Below are positions 26,757 through 34,968 of a stretch of 64,000 nt of DNA, piece after piece. Each line of letters starts with the position of its first letter. Positions within the stretch are counted from its first letter, which is position 1. The stretch spans positions 1 through 64,000 of the forward strand of contig VXMJ01000043.1 in NCBI GenBank assembly GCA_009841145.1. Reading direction: 5' to 3'. The translations under genes were made by a program, and so were the position numbers. Below the pieces are notes generated by a model. It was not told where the DNA came from and did not search any database. It worked only from the letters and a program-made list of their open reading frames with translations. The stretch is from Caldilineaceae bacterium SB0661_bin_34 (GTDB lineage Bacteria > Chloroflexota > Anaerolineae > Caldilineales > Caldilineaceae).

Positions 26757-26785
26757 TTGAAATATGGTAGCAGTAATGCTATCAT
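26757..26785 (+). promoter_or_regulatory. HicAB promoter with embedded operator
   Basis: TTGAAA (26757-26762) and TATCAT (26780-26785) are 17 bases apart, a strong sigma-70 promoter. Between them and covering the -10 is an imperfect palindrome at 26764-26785: ATGGTAGCA, four bases (GTAA), TGCTATCAT, with a single mismatch in nine pairs and a perfect TAGCA/TGCTA core. The GTG of hicA (26793) lies seven bases after the -10, so the transcript may be leaderless. HicB-type antitoxins bind such sites to repress their own operon. Confidence 0.7.
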
Positions 26786-26792
26786 TTCCCTG

Positions 26793-27024
26793 GTGGACAA
26801 AGTACTGGCGAAAATCAGACGGAACCCGAGGAACGTCCGGTTTGGCGACCTCCGCAAGGTCTGCGACCACTACTTTGGGCAGCCTAGGGCGAAAGGCAGC
26901 CACTTGTTCTACAAGGTGCCTTGGCAAGAGGAGCCGCTGGTCAATATCCAGCCAGTGAGAGGGCATGGCCAAGCCCTGTCAGGTACGACAGGTGCTCAAG
27001 GCGATCGACAACTTGGAGGAGTGA
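26793..27024 (+). pseudogene. hicA: HicA-like toxin, frameshifted near the 3' end
   Basis: Toxin-like gene of about 76 codons: VDKVLAKIRRNPRNVRF, then KVCDHYFGQPRAKGSHLFYK (the conserved GSH of HicA mRNA interferases) and VNIQP. After VNIQP the frame leaves the family. Removing one G from the GGG at 26961-26963 restores the expected tail (GMAKPCQVRQVLKAIDNLEE) and a TGA at 27022-27024, six bases before hicB. As written the frame instead runs on to 27044. The start is a GTG right behind the promoter; the in-frame ATG at 26745 lies upstream of the promoter and is unlikely. The lesion could be genuine or an assembly error. Confidence 0.75.
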
Positions 27025-27030
27025 ATTGCG

Positions 27031-27363
27031 ATGAACGGACATGACCGTTATACCTATCGCGTCATCTGGTCCAATGAAGATGAGATGTACGTGGGCCTGT
27101 GTGCGGAGTTCGGGTTGCTCAGCCACTTGGACGACACGCCTGAAGGGGCCTTTGCAGGCATCAGGGATGTGGTGGCGTTCGCTGTGAACAGCTTGCAGGA
27201 GGATGGCGAGCCGATTCCGGAGCCGCTATCCACACGACGATTCAGCGGTACCCTCACCCTCCGTGTTCCCCCCGAGACCCATCGTGCCCTGGCGATGGAT
27301 GCAGCCGAAGCAGGCGTCAGCATGAACCGCTTGGCCGCAGAACGGTTGGCACTCCGTCGTTGA
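27031..27363 (+). CDS. hicB: HicB-like antitoxin
   Basis: 110 aa protein with a HicB fold at the N-terminus (YTYRVIWSNEDEMYVGLCAEF, then AFAGIRDVVAF). The C-terminal ribbon-helix-helix-like segment (about 75-110, GTLTLRVPPETHRALAMDAAEAGVSMNRL, given here as motif only) would bind the operator at 26764-26785. It would neutralise HicA and repress the operon. GGAGG inside the end of hicA serves as ribosome site; the ATG at 27031 follows six bases after the restored hicA stop. The antitoxin reads intact while the toxin does not, as expected when a toxin has been disarmed. Confidence 0.85.
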   Translation: MNGHDRYTYRVIWSNEDEMYVGLCAEFGLLSHLDDTPEGAFAGIRDVVAFAVNSLQEDGEPIPEPLSTRRFSGTLTLRVPPETHRALAMDAAEAGVSMNRLAAERLALRR

Positions 27364-27572
27364 GAATTTTGTGGTCCCACTCCTGCTACAGTGGTGCTTG
27401 TTGCAGGTCACAACGAACTGATGTGAACTCCTCCCGCCTGGAACTGCTCATGGCGTTGTAACGACCTTGTAGCCGCCCTGGTCCAAGAATGCGGATGACG
27501 CAATCCCACCCAGTACGGCTTGCCCTGCCCGGGCAATCCTTCACTGTTCTCGAGTTCCTGGGGATGGATCCG

Positions 27573-28502
27573 CTAGACCGTTAGACCGCTCATGCTCGTC
27601 ACAGGTTCAGGTCCCGGCACTCTCATCTCGTGCAACTGCCGGCAACTGCGCAGTTTGTAGTCCCGCAACTCCTCCAGTCCGTACTCCCGGGCCAAAGTTC
27701 GCGCCGAGACAACAGGATCCAGGCTGCGCAGCACAAACCACTGTTCCCGTTCAAGCCACTGCTCCATTTCGATGGTTTCGCCGTGCTCAGCCAGCAGTTG
27801 ATCCCTCTTCTCGATATTGAAATTCTCGTGATAGATGCCGCGGTCGAGATCCAGTATCGTACGGGTCACATGCAGGCCCTCCGACTTCTCGTAGAGGATT
27901 TCCTCGCCCGTGATGTCGTACACAATGCAGTCGCGCGTGAAAGTGGAAGTCAGGATGTAGTAGTGGTGATTCAGGGCGTGGGCCTGTAATGCGCGCCCCG
28001 CGGAATAGGCACTGGGCCATACGACCAGATCCGCTCCGCCTTCCGCCAACGCCTGCCACACATCGGGAAAGTTCACGTCAAAGCAAATCGCAATGCCCAG
28101 GCGGCCGAAGTCGGTTTCCACAACCTGTGGTACGGAGTCAATGACATCCACCGGTGGGTTGGCATCGAATTCCGACCAGTACGGGTAAACCTTGTCGTAG
28201 ACATACGCAATATTCCCACTACGATCCAGCAACACGGCTGAATTCAGGCGAAAACCGTCCTGTTGCCGATCAATGGGACAGACGATGTAAACGTTGTGCC
28301 GCCGGGCCAGTTCCGCCATGATGGAGACCGTAGGCCCCTCCAGGGTTTCCGGCTGATCCCTGCTCTGATCATTGCAGGTTTCGGGCAGGACTATCAGGTC
28401 GGCGCCCCGTATGCCTTCCTCGTCAACCCGCCTTACGACACGGGCCCATGGATCCTGATGGAATCCCAGACTTACCACCCTCACCTTGCCTGATATCTGC
28501 AT
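27573..28502 (-). CDS. carbon-nitrogen hydrolase (nitrilase superfamily)
   Basis: 309 aa cytosolic amidase/nitrilase-fold enzyme with the Glu-Lys-Cys triad visible: E41 in LIVLPETCND, K104 in VYDKVYPY and C140 in GIAICFDVNFP. It would hydrolyse an amide or carbamoyl C-N bond; the exact substrate is not predictable. Family members of this length include N-carbamoyl and omega-amidase types. After the catalytic core (~260 residues) there is a ~45-residue extension. It is divergent from importer B (28933), with a 430-bp gap that could regulate both. Confidence 0.88.
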   Translation of the reverse strand: MQISGKVRVVSLGFHQDPWARVVRRVDEEGIRGADLIVLPETCNDQSRDQPETLEGPTVSIMAELARRHNVYIVCPIDRQQDGFRLNSAVLLDRSGNIAYVYDKVYPYWSEFDANPPVDVIDSVPQVVETDFGRLGIAICFDVNFPDVWQALAEGGADLVVWPSAYSAGRALQAHALNHHYYILTSTFTRDCIVYDITGEEILYEKSEGLHVTRTILDLDRGIYHENFNIEKRDQLLAEHGETIEMEQWLEREQWFVLRSLDPVVSARTLAREYGLEELRDYKLRSCRQLHEMRVPGPEPVTSMSGLTV

Positions 28503-28932
28503 CTCCCTTTCCCCTGCATCACTTGGTCAAGGCCCCTTGGAATTGTATGGGATCCGCCTCCACCTATGGTTGGGACACTTTTTGAGGCCTGAGCCGGCGT
28601 GGCGGGCCGTTCACCCCGATGCCAGAGGGGACGGGCACTTTTCCACTGACACGTCGATGGGATCCGCCTGCGGGGACCCTGCAGGTTGGCGACGTCTTGA
28701 GACGTCGTCGACAGGGCAACCAATCGCCGGGCATGTTCCGATCGACATTGCGGCGCCTGATATCACGCAGCGAAAAGCGCCTTATGGGACGCAGGGAACC
28801 GGCCCGTCTACAGCGGGTGGATATCCGTGCCAACACAAAAGAATCCGCGCTGCTTTTTGGACGTTTGACGGCTCTCGCGAGAAGTGGCACCATGATTCAT
28901 TCCGTCCGCCTGAAAGGGCAAGGAGATACACC
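28503..28932. promoter_or_regulatory. divergent regulatory region with palindromes
   Basis: No gene. Two perfect palindromes stand out: CGACGTCT-TG-AGACGTCG at 28690-28707, and TCTCGCGAGA at 28873-28882, which lies just after a TTGACG (28865-28870) that could be a -35 element for importer B. Either could be an operator for a LacI-type or other sugar regulator. The frame in front of the importer-B gene is open through this region but has no coding character. The last bases carry AAGGAGA, the ribosome site for 28933. Confidence 0.45.
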
Positions 28933-30258
28933 ATGAACGGCACTGTACGCTTCTCTCGCAGAAGTTTTTTGCGCGCCGCCGCTACATTGTCAGGCGGGGC
29001 CCTGTTGGCAGCCTGCGCCCTGCCGGATACCGGCACCGGCATGGAGGCCGAAACAACGGAACCCGTGGTGCTGGAGGCATTGTGGGTCGCTCAGACGGCA
29101 TTGGTTGAGTATTTCGAAAACTATTCAGCCACGATCTTCAGCCCTCAAAACGACGGCGCGATGGTGGAGTTCACGCTGGCACCCGGCAACGAAATTCCCC
29201 AGAAAATGCTGTCGGGCATCGCGGCCGGAGATCCTGCGGATCTGTTCCGGGTCGTGAACGTCGCGGAATTCACGCAACTGGCTGCCAATGACATCATCCT
29301 GGCACTGGACGATTTGATTGACCGGGACGGGTACCAGGACTACATCGACACCTTCATCCCGGGCACGGTGGAAACCTTCAACTTCAATGGCATCCAATAC
29401 GGCATTCCCTTCGGAGCCCATCCCAGTTCCCAATACCTCTTCTACAACAAGACCGCCTTGAACGACCAGGGCATTGTGCTGGACGACCCCGGCTGGTCCT
29501 GGGCCGATTATGTCGAGGTGGCCAAGACGGTCACGGACCCGGACAACGATGTGTTTGGATCCTGGGTGCGGGCCAACTTCGAAGGCTATATGGTCGGCGT
29601 CCGCTCCATGGGCGGCGACCTGCTCAACGAGGATGGCACGCAGTCCCAGATCAACTCGGACGAAGCCTGGGAGTTCTGGAACCTGGTGTATGCGCTGATC
29701 AACGAACACAAGACGACCGTGCAGCCCACGGACGTGCGGGATTGGAAACCGCCTTTCGCGGAACAGAAAATCATGATGGCCAACGACAACGGCTACCGCG
29801 AATCATTCCTGCGCGAGATGGTCCAGGACTTCGAGTTCGACACCTTCCTAATTCCCAACATGGGCGATGTGCCGCGCGGCGGACTGGTGGGCGACATCTC
29901 CGCCATCACCGCAGCCTCCAGCCACCACGATCTCGCATGGGAATGGGTGAAGGGCACCTTGGCCACGGAAGAGGGCATCAAGCGCGTGCAGAACGCCCGC
30001 TTCATTCCCCTGCCCACGGAAGCGGCCCTGCTCCATGAAGACGCCATGGTCAGCCACCAGTACGAGTTCTACGTGCGGCAGTGGATCAACGAACCGCCGC
30101 TCCCGGCCCCCACGGCGGGCAATGGGCGCACCAGCGATGTCTTCAGCACGCTGCAACGCGGTATGGAAGCGGCCTGGCTGGCCACCGAACCGCTGACGGA
30201 CGTCGTCAACAGCGTGGACAAGGAGATTCAGGACATTCTCGACATGCCACCGGCCTAA
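28933..30258 (+). CDS. extracellular solute-binding lipoprotein, importer B
   Basis: 441 aa SBP_bac_1-type carbohydrate-binding protein. The signal peptide has a Tat-like motif (SRRSFLRAA) and lipobox L-A-A-C at about residue 30. The body shows typical cluster-1 features: a GIPFGAHPSSQYLFYNKTAL segment (hinge strand), 'PGWSWADYVEVAK' and 'EEGIKRVQNARFIPLPTEAAL'. AAGGAGA before the ATG at 28933 fixes the start. First gene of a plus-strand operon: binding protein, two permeases, sulfatase, dehydrogenase. The cargo may be a sulfated sugar, judging by the neighbouring sulfatase (inference). Confidence 0.92.
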   Translation: MNGTVRFSRRSFLRAAATLSGGALLAACALPDTGTGMEAETTEPVVLEALWVAQTALVEYFENYSATIFSPQNDGAMVEFTLAPGNEIPQKMLSGIAAGDPADLFRVVNVAEFTQLAANDIILALDDLIDRDGYQDYIDTFIPGTVETFNFNGIQYGIPFGAHPSSQYLFYNKTALNDQGIVLDDPGWSWADYVEVAKTVTDPDNDVFGSWVRANFEGYMVGVRSMGGDLLNEDGTQSQINSDEAWEFWNLVYALINEHKTTVQPTDVRDWKPPFAEQKIMMANDNGYRESFLREMVQDFEFDTFLIPNMGDVPRGGLVGDISAITAASSHHDLAWEWVKGTLATEEGIKRVQNARFIPLPTEAALLHEDAMVSHQYEFYVRQWINEPPLPAPTAGNGRTSDVFSTLQRGMEAAWLATEPLTDVVNSVDKEIQDILDMPPA

Positions 30259-30304
30259 CCGGGGAGGGCTCCCCCGGTCGAGGAGAAGGTTCCCGGCTCG
30301 GGTA

Positions 30305-30330
30305 CCCCCGGGACCGCAGGGTCCCGGGGG
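30305..30330 (+). promoter_or_regulatory. intercistronic hairpin after binding-protein gene B
   Basis: An 11-bp perfect stem (CCCCCGGGACC at 30305-30315 with GGTCCCGGGGG at 30320-30330) closes a four-base loop. It lies 46 bases after the stop of the binding protein and 61 before the permease, with no T run. In other importers such hairpins protect the upstream mRNA or reduce read-through, so that binding protein outnumbers permease. Confidence 0.65.
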
Positions 30331-30391
30331 CTGGAGCCGCGCGCATCAACCTGCCTGGCCACGGAGAGTCAACGACCGGCGATCGGAGGCC

Positions 30392-31354
30392 ATGTCCCAT
30401 CGCACCATGCACGGCGCACCGACACGGGAATCCTTGACCGCCCGCATCTCCCGCCCTTTCCGGCTGGGAGTACTGGGTTGGTACGAAGCCCGGTGGGGGC
30501 TGTTCTTCATCACCCCTTGGATTCTGGGCTTCCTGCTGTTCCAGTTCGGACCCATGCTGGCCTCCGTCTACTTCTCCTTCACCGACTACAACGTGCTGCG
30601 TCCGGCGCGGTGGGTTGGGCTGGACAACTACCAGTACATGGTCACGACCGATCCCCGGTTCTGGAAAGCCATCCAGGTCACCGTCTACTACGTGGTGCTG
30701 CGGGTGCCGCCGACCATTGTGGGGGCCCTGATCTGTGCCATCATCCTCAATCAGTCAATTCGGGGACGAGTGGTCTACCGCACCCTGTTCTTCATTCCTT
30801 CCATCACCCCGGGCGTGGCCGCCATTTTGGTGTGGACCTGGGTCCTCAACCCCCACTACGGCCTGTTGAACTACACGCTGGACCAGGTCGGGATTGAGGG
30901 ACCGTCCTGGCTGGGCGATCCGGATTGGGCCGTGCCATCGCTCGTCATGCTGGGCGTCTGGGGTTCCATTGGGGGGACCAGTGCCATCATCTTCCTGTCG
31001 GCCCTGCAGGACATCCCGGAATCGCTGGTCGACGCAGCCCGGGTGGATGGCGCCACCTGGCTCCGCGAGCAACTGCACATCACCATCCCCCTGTTGACCC
31101 CCGCCATATTCTTCGTGTTGGTCCTGACCATCATCGGCACGTTCCAGGCCTTCACGGCCGCGTTCGTCAGCACCAACGGCGGGCCTGCCTATGCCACCTA
31201 CTTCCTGGTGCTGCATCTCTATGAACGCGCGTTTCAGAGCTTCCAGATGGGGTACGCGTCGGCCCTGGCCTGGGTGCTGGTGGCGTTTCTGCTTGTGTTC
31301 ACCTATCTGCAGATCCAGGGGTCCAACCGCTGGGTGCACTACGGAGGGGATTGA
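30392..31354 (+). CDS. carbohydrate ABC transporter permease (MalF type), importer B
   Basis: 320 aa permease. The first span follows RWGLFFITPWILGF (about residues 30-50); there are six predicted spans in total, and the ATPase loop is LVDAARVDGATWLREQLHITIP. The ATG at 30392 has GGAGG very close (two bases), so the second ATG at 30407 may be used instead. Located between the intercistronic hairpin and the MalG-type partner, whose start lies 17 bases beyond its stop. Confidence 0.9.
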   Translation: MSHRTMHGAPTRESLTARISRPFRLGVLGWYEARWGLFFITPWILGFLLFQFGPMLASVYFSFTDYNVLRPARWVGLDNYQYMVTTDPRFWKAIQVTVYYVVLRVPPTIVGALICAIILNQSIRGRVVYRTLFFIPSITPGVAAILVWTWVLNPHYGLLNYTLDQVGIEGPSWLGDPDWAVPSLVMLGVWGSIGGTSAIIFLSALQDIPESLVDAARVDGATWLREQLHITIPLLTPAIFFVLVLTIIGTFQAFTAAFVSTNGGPAYATYFLVLHLYERAFQSFQMGYASALAWVLVAFLLVFTYLQIQGSNRWVHYGGD

Positions 31355-31371
31355 ACCTCGATTGCGCAGGT

Positions 31372-32238
31372 ATGTCCTCGTCCCTCCCCGTCGTACGCAG
31401 CGCGCTGCGTACCTTCGCCATCTACGGTGTCTACATCGGGGCATCGATTCTGTTTGTCATACCGTTTGTCTGGGCCCTGTCCGGCTCCCTGAAAAACCCA
31501 TACCAACTCGAGTTGTTTCCGCCGGAGTGGATCCCGGACCCGGTGTTGTGGCGCAACTATGCCGAGATCTGGACCATCGTGCCCCTGGGCCGCTTTATGT
31601 GGAATACCTTCTTCATCGCCGTGCTGTCGCTGGTTGGACAGCTTTTCACAGCCTCAATGGTGGCCTATGGCTTCGCCAAGTTCCGATTTCCCGGACGGGA
31701 TGTGCTGTTTCTGTTGATGCTGTCAACCCTGATGCTGCCTATCCACGTCAGCCTCATTCCTCGCTTCGTGCTGTTCTACAAACTGAAATGGGTGGACACG
31801 TTTCTGCCCCTGATTGTGCCCAACTATTTCGGAGGCAGCGCCTTCGCCATATTTCTGCTGCGGCAGTTCTTTCGCAACCTGCCCAAGGAGATGGACGACG
31901 CGGCGCGCATTGACGGCGCGGGATACTGGCGCATCTTCTTTCAGATTCTGCTGCCCCTGTCCCGTTCCGCGTTGATCGCGCTGACAATCCTCGGCTTTTT
32001 GGCGGACTGGGAGGATTTTCTGCAGCCGCTCATCTACCTGCAGTCCACGGAAAAGCTCACGGTATCCATCGGACTCCGCTTCCTGGCCGTGACCGCCAGT
32101 TCCGACATCTCGGGGGACCCCACCACCCATCTGCTGATGGCCGCCTCCATCGTGTCGTCGTTGCCCCCGATCCTGCTCTATGTCGTGGCGCAGCGGCAAC
32201 TGGTGCAAGGTTTGGTTCTGACGGGATCCAAGGGATGA
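31372..32238 (+). CDS. carbohydrate ABC transporter permease (MalG type), importer B
   Basis: 288 aa permease with the usual long periplasmic segment after the first span (SGSLKNPYQLELFPPEWIPDP) and ATPase loop MDDAARIDGAGYWRIFFQILLP. It ends in ...GSKG, typical for the family. I chose ATG 31372 because the frame before it (to 31351) overlaps the stop of the preceding gene without homology. The sulfatase gene starts 50 bases downstream. Confidence 0.9.
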   Translation: MSSSLPVVRSALRTFAIYGVYIGASILFVIPFVWALSGSLKNPYQLELFPPEWIPDPVLWRNYAEIWTIVPLGRFMWNTFFIAVLSLVGQLFTASMVAYGFAKFRFPGRDVLFLLMLSTLMLPIHVSLIPRFVLFYKLKWVDTFLPLIVPNYFGGSAFAIFLLRQFFRNLPKEMDDAARIDGAGYWRIFFQILLPLSRSALIALTILGFLADWEDFLQPLIYLQSTEKLTVSIGLRFLAVTASSDISGDPTTHLLMAASIVSSLPPILLYVVAQRQLVQGLVLTGSKG

Positions 32239-32287
32239 GGGTGTCCATTCCAGCCCAAGTCCTGATCACCAATGGAACCGCCCATCC

Positions 32288-33760
32288 ATGCCCGGTCCCT
32301 CCCCGTCTCCCGATATTGTCCTGATCCTCACGGATCAGTGGAACCCGCGCATGATGGGCTGCTACGGCGATGCCACGGTGCGCACCCCCCACCTGGACCG
32401 ATTGGCGCGCGCAGGGATGCGCTTCGACAATGCCTATGCCTCCTCTCCGGTGTGCATGCCTGCCCGTTGTTCCCTCGTGAGCGGCCAGTTTCCGCACCGG
32501 CACGGGTTTTGGAACAACTTCACGGGGCTCAAGTTCCCGGCCGACCGGGTGACGCTGTTCCACGCGTTGAGGGAGCAGGGCTACACCACGGCCAAGATCG
32601 GCAAATACCACCTCTTCAATCCGGAAGCGGGCGAAGATCATCGGGACCACGGGGATTACTACGACGCGCTGGGCCTGGACTGGGCCCAGGAGTTGCCCAC
32701 CCCGTACATGGGGCCCTATCTCCGCAACGAGTACACCCGGTTCCTGGCGGAGAGGGGGATGCTCCAACCCTACATCGACGACATTGCCGAGCGGTTCGTC
32801 GGGGGCGACCATCATGTCGTGCGGCCTTCCTGCCTGGACCCCGATGAGCACATCGATGGCTATGTGGCTCGGCAGGCGGAGCGGTACATCAAGGCCTGCA
32901 CCCGGGAACGGCCCATGTTTCTGTGTGTCAGCTTTCCGGGTCCCCACACGCCCTTTGACGCCCCGCGGCCGTACAGCGACATGTACGACCCCGAATCCAT
33001 GACCTTGGCCCCCAACGTACCGGCCACAACCAGCCAAGGCCATGATCACGTCCACATCCGGCGGATGCAGGCCAACTACTTCGGGAAGCTCACACACCTG
33101 GACGATCGCGTCGGCGCGCTGTTGCAGGCACTGGACCGACGGGGCAACCTGGCCAACACGCTGGTTCTGTTCGCCGCCGATCACGGCGAGTATCTGGGCA
33201 GTCACGGACGACACGGCAAGGGCGACTTCCACGAGGAATCCGCGCGCATCCCCCTGTTAATGCACTGGCCGGAGCGGATCCGACCGCACCGGACATGTGC
33301 CGCTCCGGTCAGTTGGCTGGACCTGTACGCCACCGTGCTCCACGCCGCGGGCAGGGACGACCACTCGACCCCAAGCCGGGAGTCCCTGCTTCCCCTGGCC
33401 ACATCGGCCTGCGAGCCGATGCGCGAGGCCGTGTTCTCCGAGATTGGGAACCGCCAAGGTTTCAACTTCATGGTGCGGGTCGGAGACCACAAGTGGTTCC
33501 TCACCAACGGCGTGGAATCCCTGTTTCATCTGTCCTGCGATCCCTACGAGCAGCACAATCTGGCCGAGGAAGCCGGCACCTCCGATCTGCGGCTTGACAT
33601 GCGGGAGCGTCTGCTCCAATTTCTCATGTCCGATCAGCAAAACCACGCAGCGGGCTATCTGCCGTTGTTTCAGCGCATGGGCCTGCAGGTGTCCGGACAG
33701 GTGGATGCCTACGCCTTTCTTCGCAGCCGGTTCAGCCGGATTCACGGCCTGGAGCCTTGA
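32288..33760 (+). CDS. sulfatase (Cys-type, formylglycine-dependent)
   Basis: 490 aa alkaline-phosphatase-superfamily hydrolase. The N-terminal metal motif is LILTDQWNP, and the sulfatase signature C56-M-P-A-R60 followed by LVSGQ carries the Cys that must be converted to formylglycine by a separate maturase. Later motifs include AKIGKYHL, FAADHGEYLG and the C-terminal SLFHLSCDPYEQHNL typical of choline/iduronate-type sulfatases. No signal peptide is seen, so a cytoplasmic enzyme acting on imported sulfated sugars is likely. It is the fourth gene of the importer-B operon. The exact substrate is unknown; phosphonate monoesterase-like activity is an alternative. Confidence 0.92.
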   Translation: MPGPSPSPDIVLILTDQWNPRMMGCYGDATVRTPHLDRLARAGMRFDNAYASSPVCMPARCSLVSGQFPHRHGFWNNFTGLKFPADRVTLFHALREQGYTTAKIGKYHLFNPEAGEDHRDHGDYYDALGLDWAQELPTPYMGPYLRNEYTRFLAERGMLQPYIDDIAERFVGGDHHVVRPSCLDPDEHIDGYVARQAERYIKACTRERPMFLCVSFPGPHTPFDAPRPYSDMYDPESMTLAPNVPATTSQGHDHVHIRRMQANYFGKLTHLDDRVGALLQALDRRGNLANTLVLFAADHGEYLGSHGRHGKGDFHEESARIPLLMHWPERIRPHRTCAAPVSWLDLYATVLHAAGRDDHSTPSRESLLPLATSACEPMREAVFSEIGNRQGFNFMVRVGDHKWFLTNGVESLFHLSCDPYEQHNLAEEAGTSDLRLDMRERLLQFLMSDQQNHAAGYLPLFQRMGLQVSGQVDAYAFLRSRFSRIHGLEP

Positions 33761-33791
33761 CCCGACCTGTTGCCAAGCACGACCAATAGCC

Positions 33792-34823
33792 ATGACACCC
33801 ACGGAAGTTACCAAAATCCAGTTTGCCGGTCCGGGTCGGGTGCAGGTGGTCACGGAGCCAATGGAGTTCGTCCTGGCACCTGACGAAGTGCTGTTGCAAA
33901 CACGGTTCAGTCTTGTGAGCACCGGCACCGAAACCGCCAAGCTGACCGGTCTGCAGGAAGTGACCTATCCCTTCGACACCGGGAACCGCGCGTGCGGGAC
34001 GGTGGTGGCCTGCGGCTCCGATGTCCGGAATATCCGGGTTGGCGACGTCGGGTTCAGCTACACGCCCCACTGGAGCCGTGCCCCGGCCCGACGGCTGTTC
34101 GTCAAGGCTCCCCGGGAAGTGCCGCAGCTTCACGTTCCCTTCGCGGGCATGGCCTCCGTGGGCATGACGGCGCTGCGCGTGGGCCAGGTGGAATTGGGGG
34201 ATCAGGTAGTGGTCGTGGGCCTGGGTCTGGTCGGCATCCTGACCGCCCAGCTGTGTCGGATCGCCGGTGCCCACACCGTGGGGGTGGACATGAAGCCGTC
34301 GCGCCTGCGGTTGGCCAAGGCCTGCAATCTGCCCGATCCCATCGATGCCAACCTCCCCGATGTCAAGGCACGCATTCTGGAGGCGACGGCAGGTCGGGAA
34401 CCGGATGTGGTGATTGAGGCATCGGGCACCCCTGAAGGAGCGATCCAGGCCCTGCAGCTCACAGGATCACAGGGAGAGGGCAACGTGGTCCTTTTGGGTT
34501 CGCCCCGCCGCAGTCTGGACACGGATGTCACGCCTCTGCTCAATCGGGTGCATCTGTGGCGCGGAGGCTCGGTAAATTTGCTGGGGGCCCATGAATGGCG
34601 CTATCCCCTGCACCGGGATCCGTTTCACAAGCATTCGATCGAACGCAACATCGAGGTCGTCTTCCAGCTTATGGCCGAGCAGCGACTGTGCCTCGAACCG
34701 CTCATCTCCCATGTGGCTCCACCGGAGCGCGCACCCGAGGTGTTCGCGGACTTGATCGACCAACCGGACACGATGGTGGCGGCCCTGTTTGATTGGACAG
34801 CGACAGACCATCGCCCCGGGTGA
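33792..34823 (+). CDS. MDR-family (zinc-type) alcohol/sugar dehydrogenase
   Basis: 343 aa medium-chain dehydrogenase. The N-terminal catalytic domain has the 'FSLVSTGTETAKLTG' segment of the bi-domain oxidoreductases/DOIA-dehydrogenase-like branch. The Rossmann domain follows with VVVVGLGLVGILTAQL (G-x-G-x-x-G variant) and a VDMKPSRL acidic end. The four-Cys structural zinc cluster of classical ADHs is absent. The ATG at 33792 is chosen because the coding character starts there; the longer frame is a shadow of the sulfatase. Last gene of importer operon B, 31 bases after the sulfatase. It probably oxidises a sugar or sugar alcohol released from the cargo. Confidence 0.88.
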   Translation: MTPTEVTKIQFAGPGRVQVVTEPMEFVLAPDEVLLQTRFSLVSTGTETAKLTGLQEVTYPFDTGNRACGTVVACGSDVRNIRVGDVGFSYTPHWSRAPARRLFVKAPREVPQLHVPFAGMASVGMTALRVGQVELGDQVVVVGLGLVGILTAQLCRIAGAHTVGVDMKPSRLRLAKACNLPDPIDANLPDVKARILEATAGREPDVVIEASGTPEGAIQALQLTGSQGEGNVVLLGSPRRSLDTDVTPLLNRVHLWRGGSVNLLGAHEWRYPLHRDPFHKHSIERNIEVVFQLMAEQRLCLEPLISHVAPPERAPEVFADLIDQPDTMVAALFDWTATDHRPG

Positions 34824-34968
34824 CGGAGAACGAACTCCCACAGCGGATGCGGGGCGCGATCGAGTCCTGCCGTCGACCATGGATGGTGTCCTTTCCAACC
34901 ACCGCCCTGACTTGGCGCGTAATTTTGTGAATTCCTCGGATCCGGGCCAGCCGGGCCGGAAGGTAGTG

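Noticed and set aside
28486-28932. Open frame in front of importer-B binding protein
   Set aside because: The signal peptide with AAGGAGA starts at 28933; upstream residues show no family and include the operator candidates.
34824-34968. Bidirectional terminator between importer operons B and C
   Set aside because: GC-rich repeats (CCGGGCC copies) are present, but there is no stem followed by a T run on either strand.
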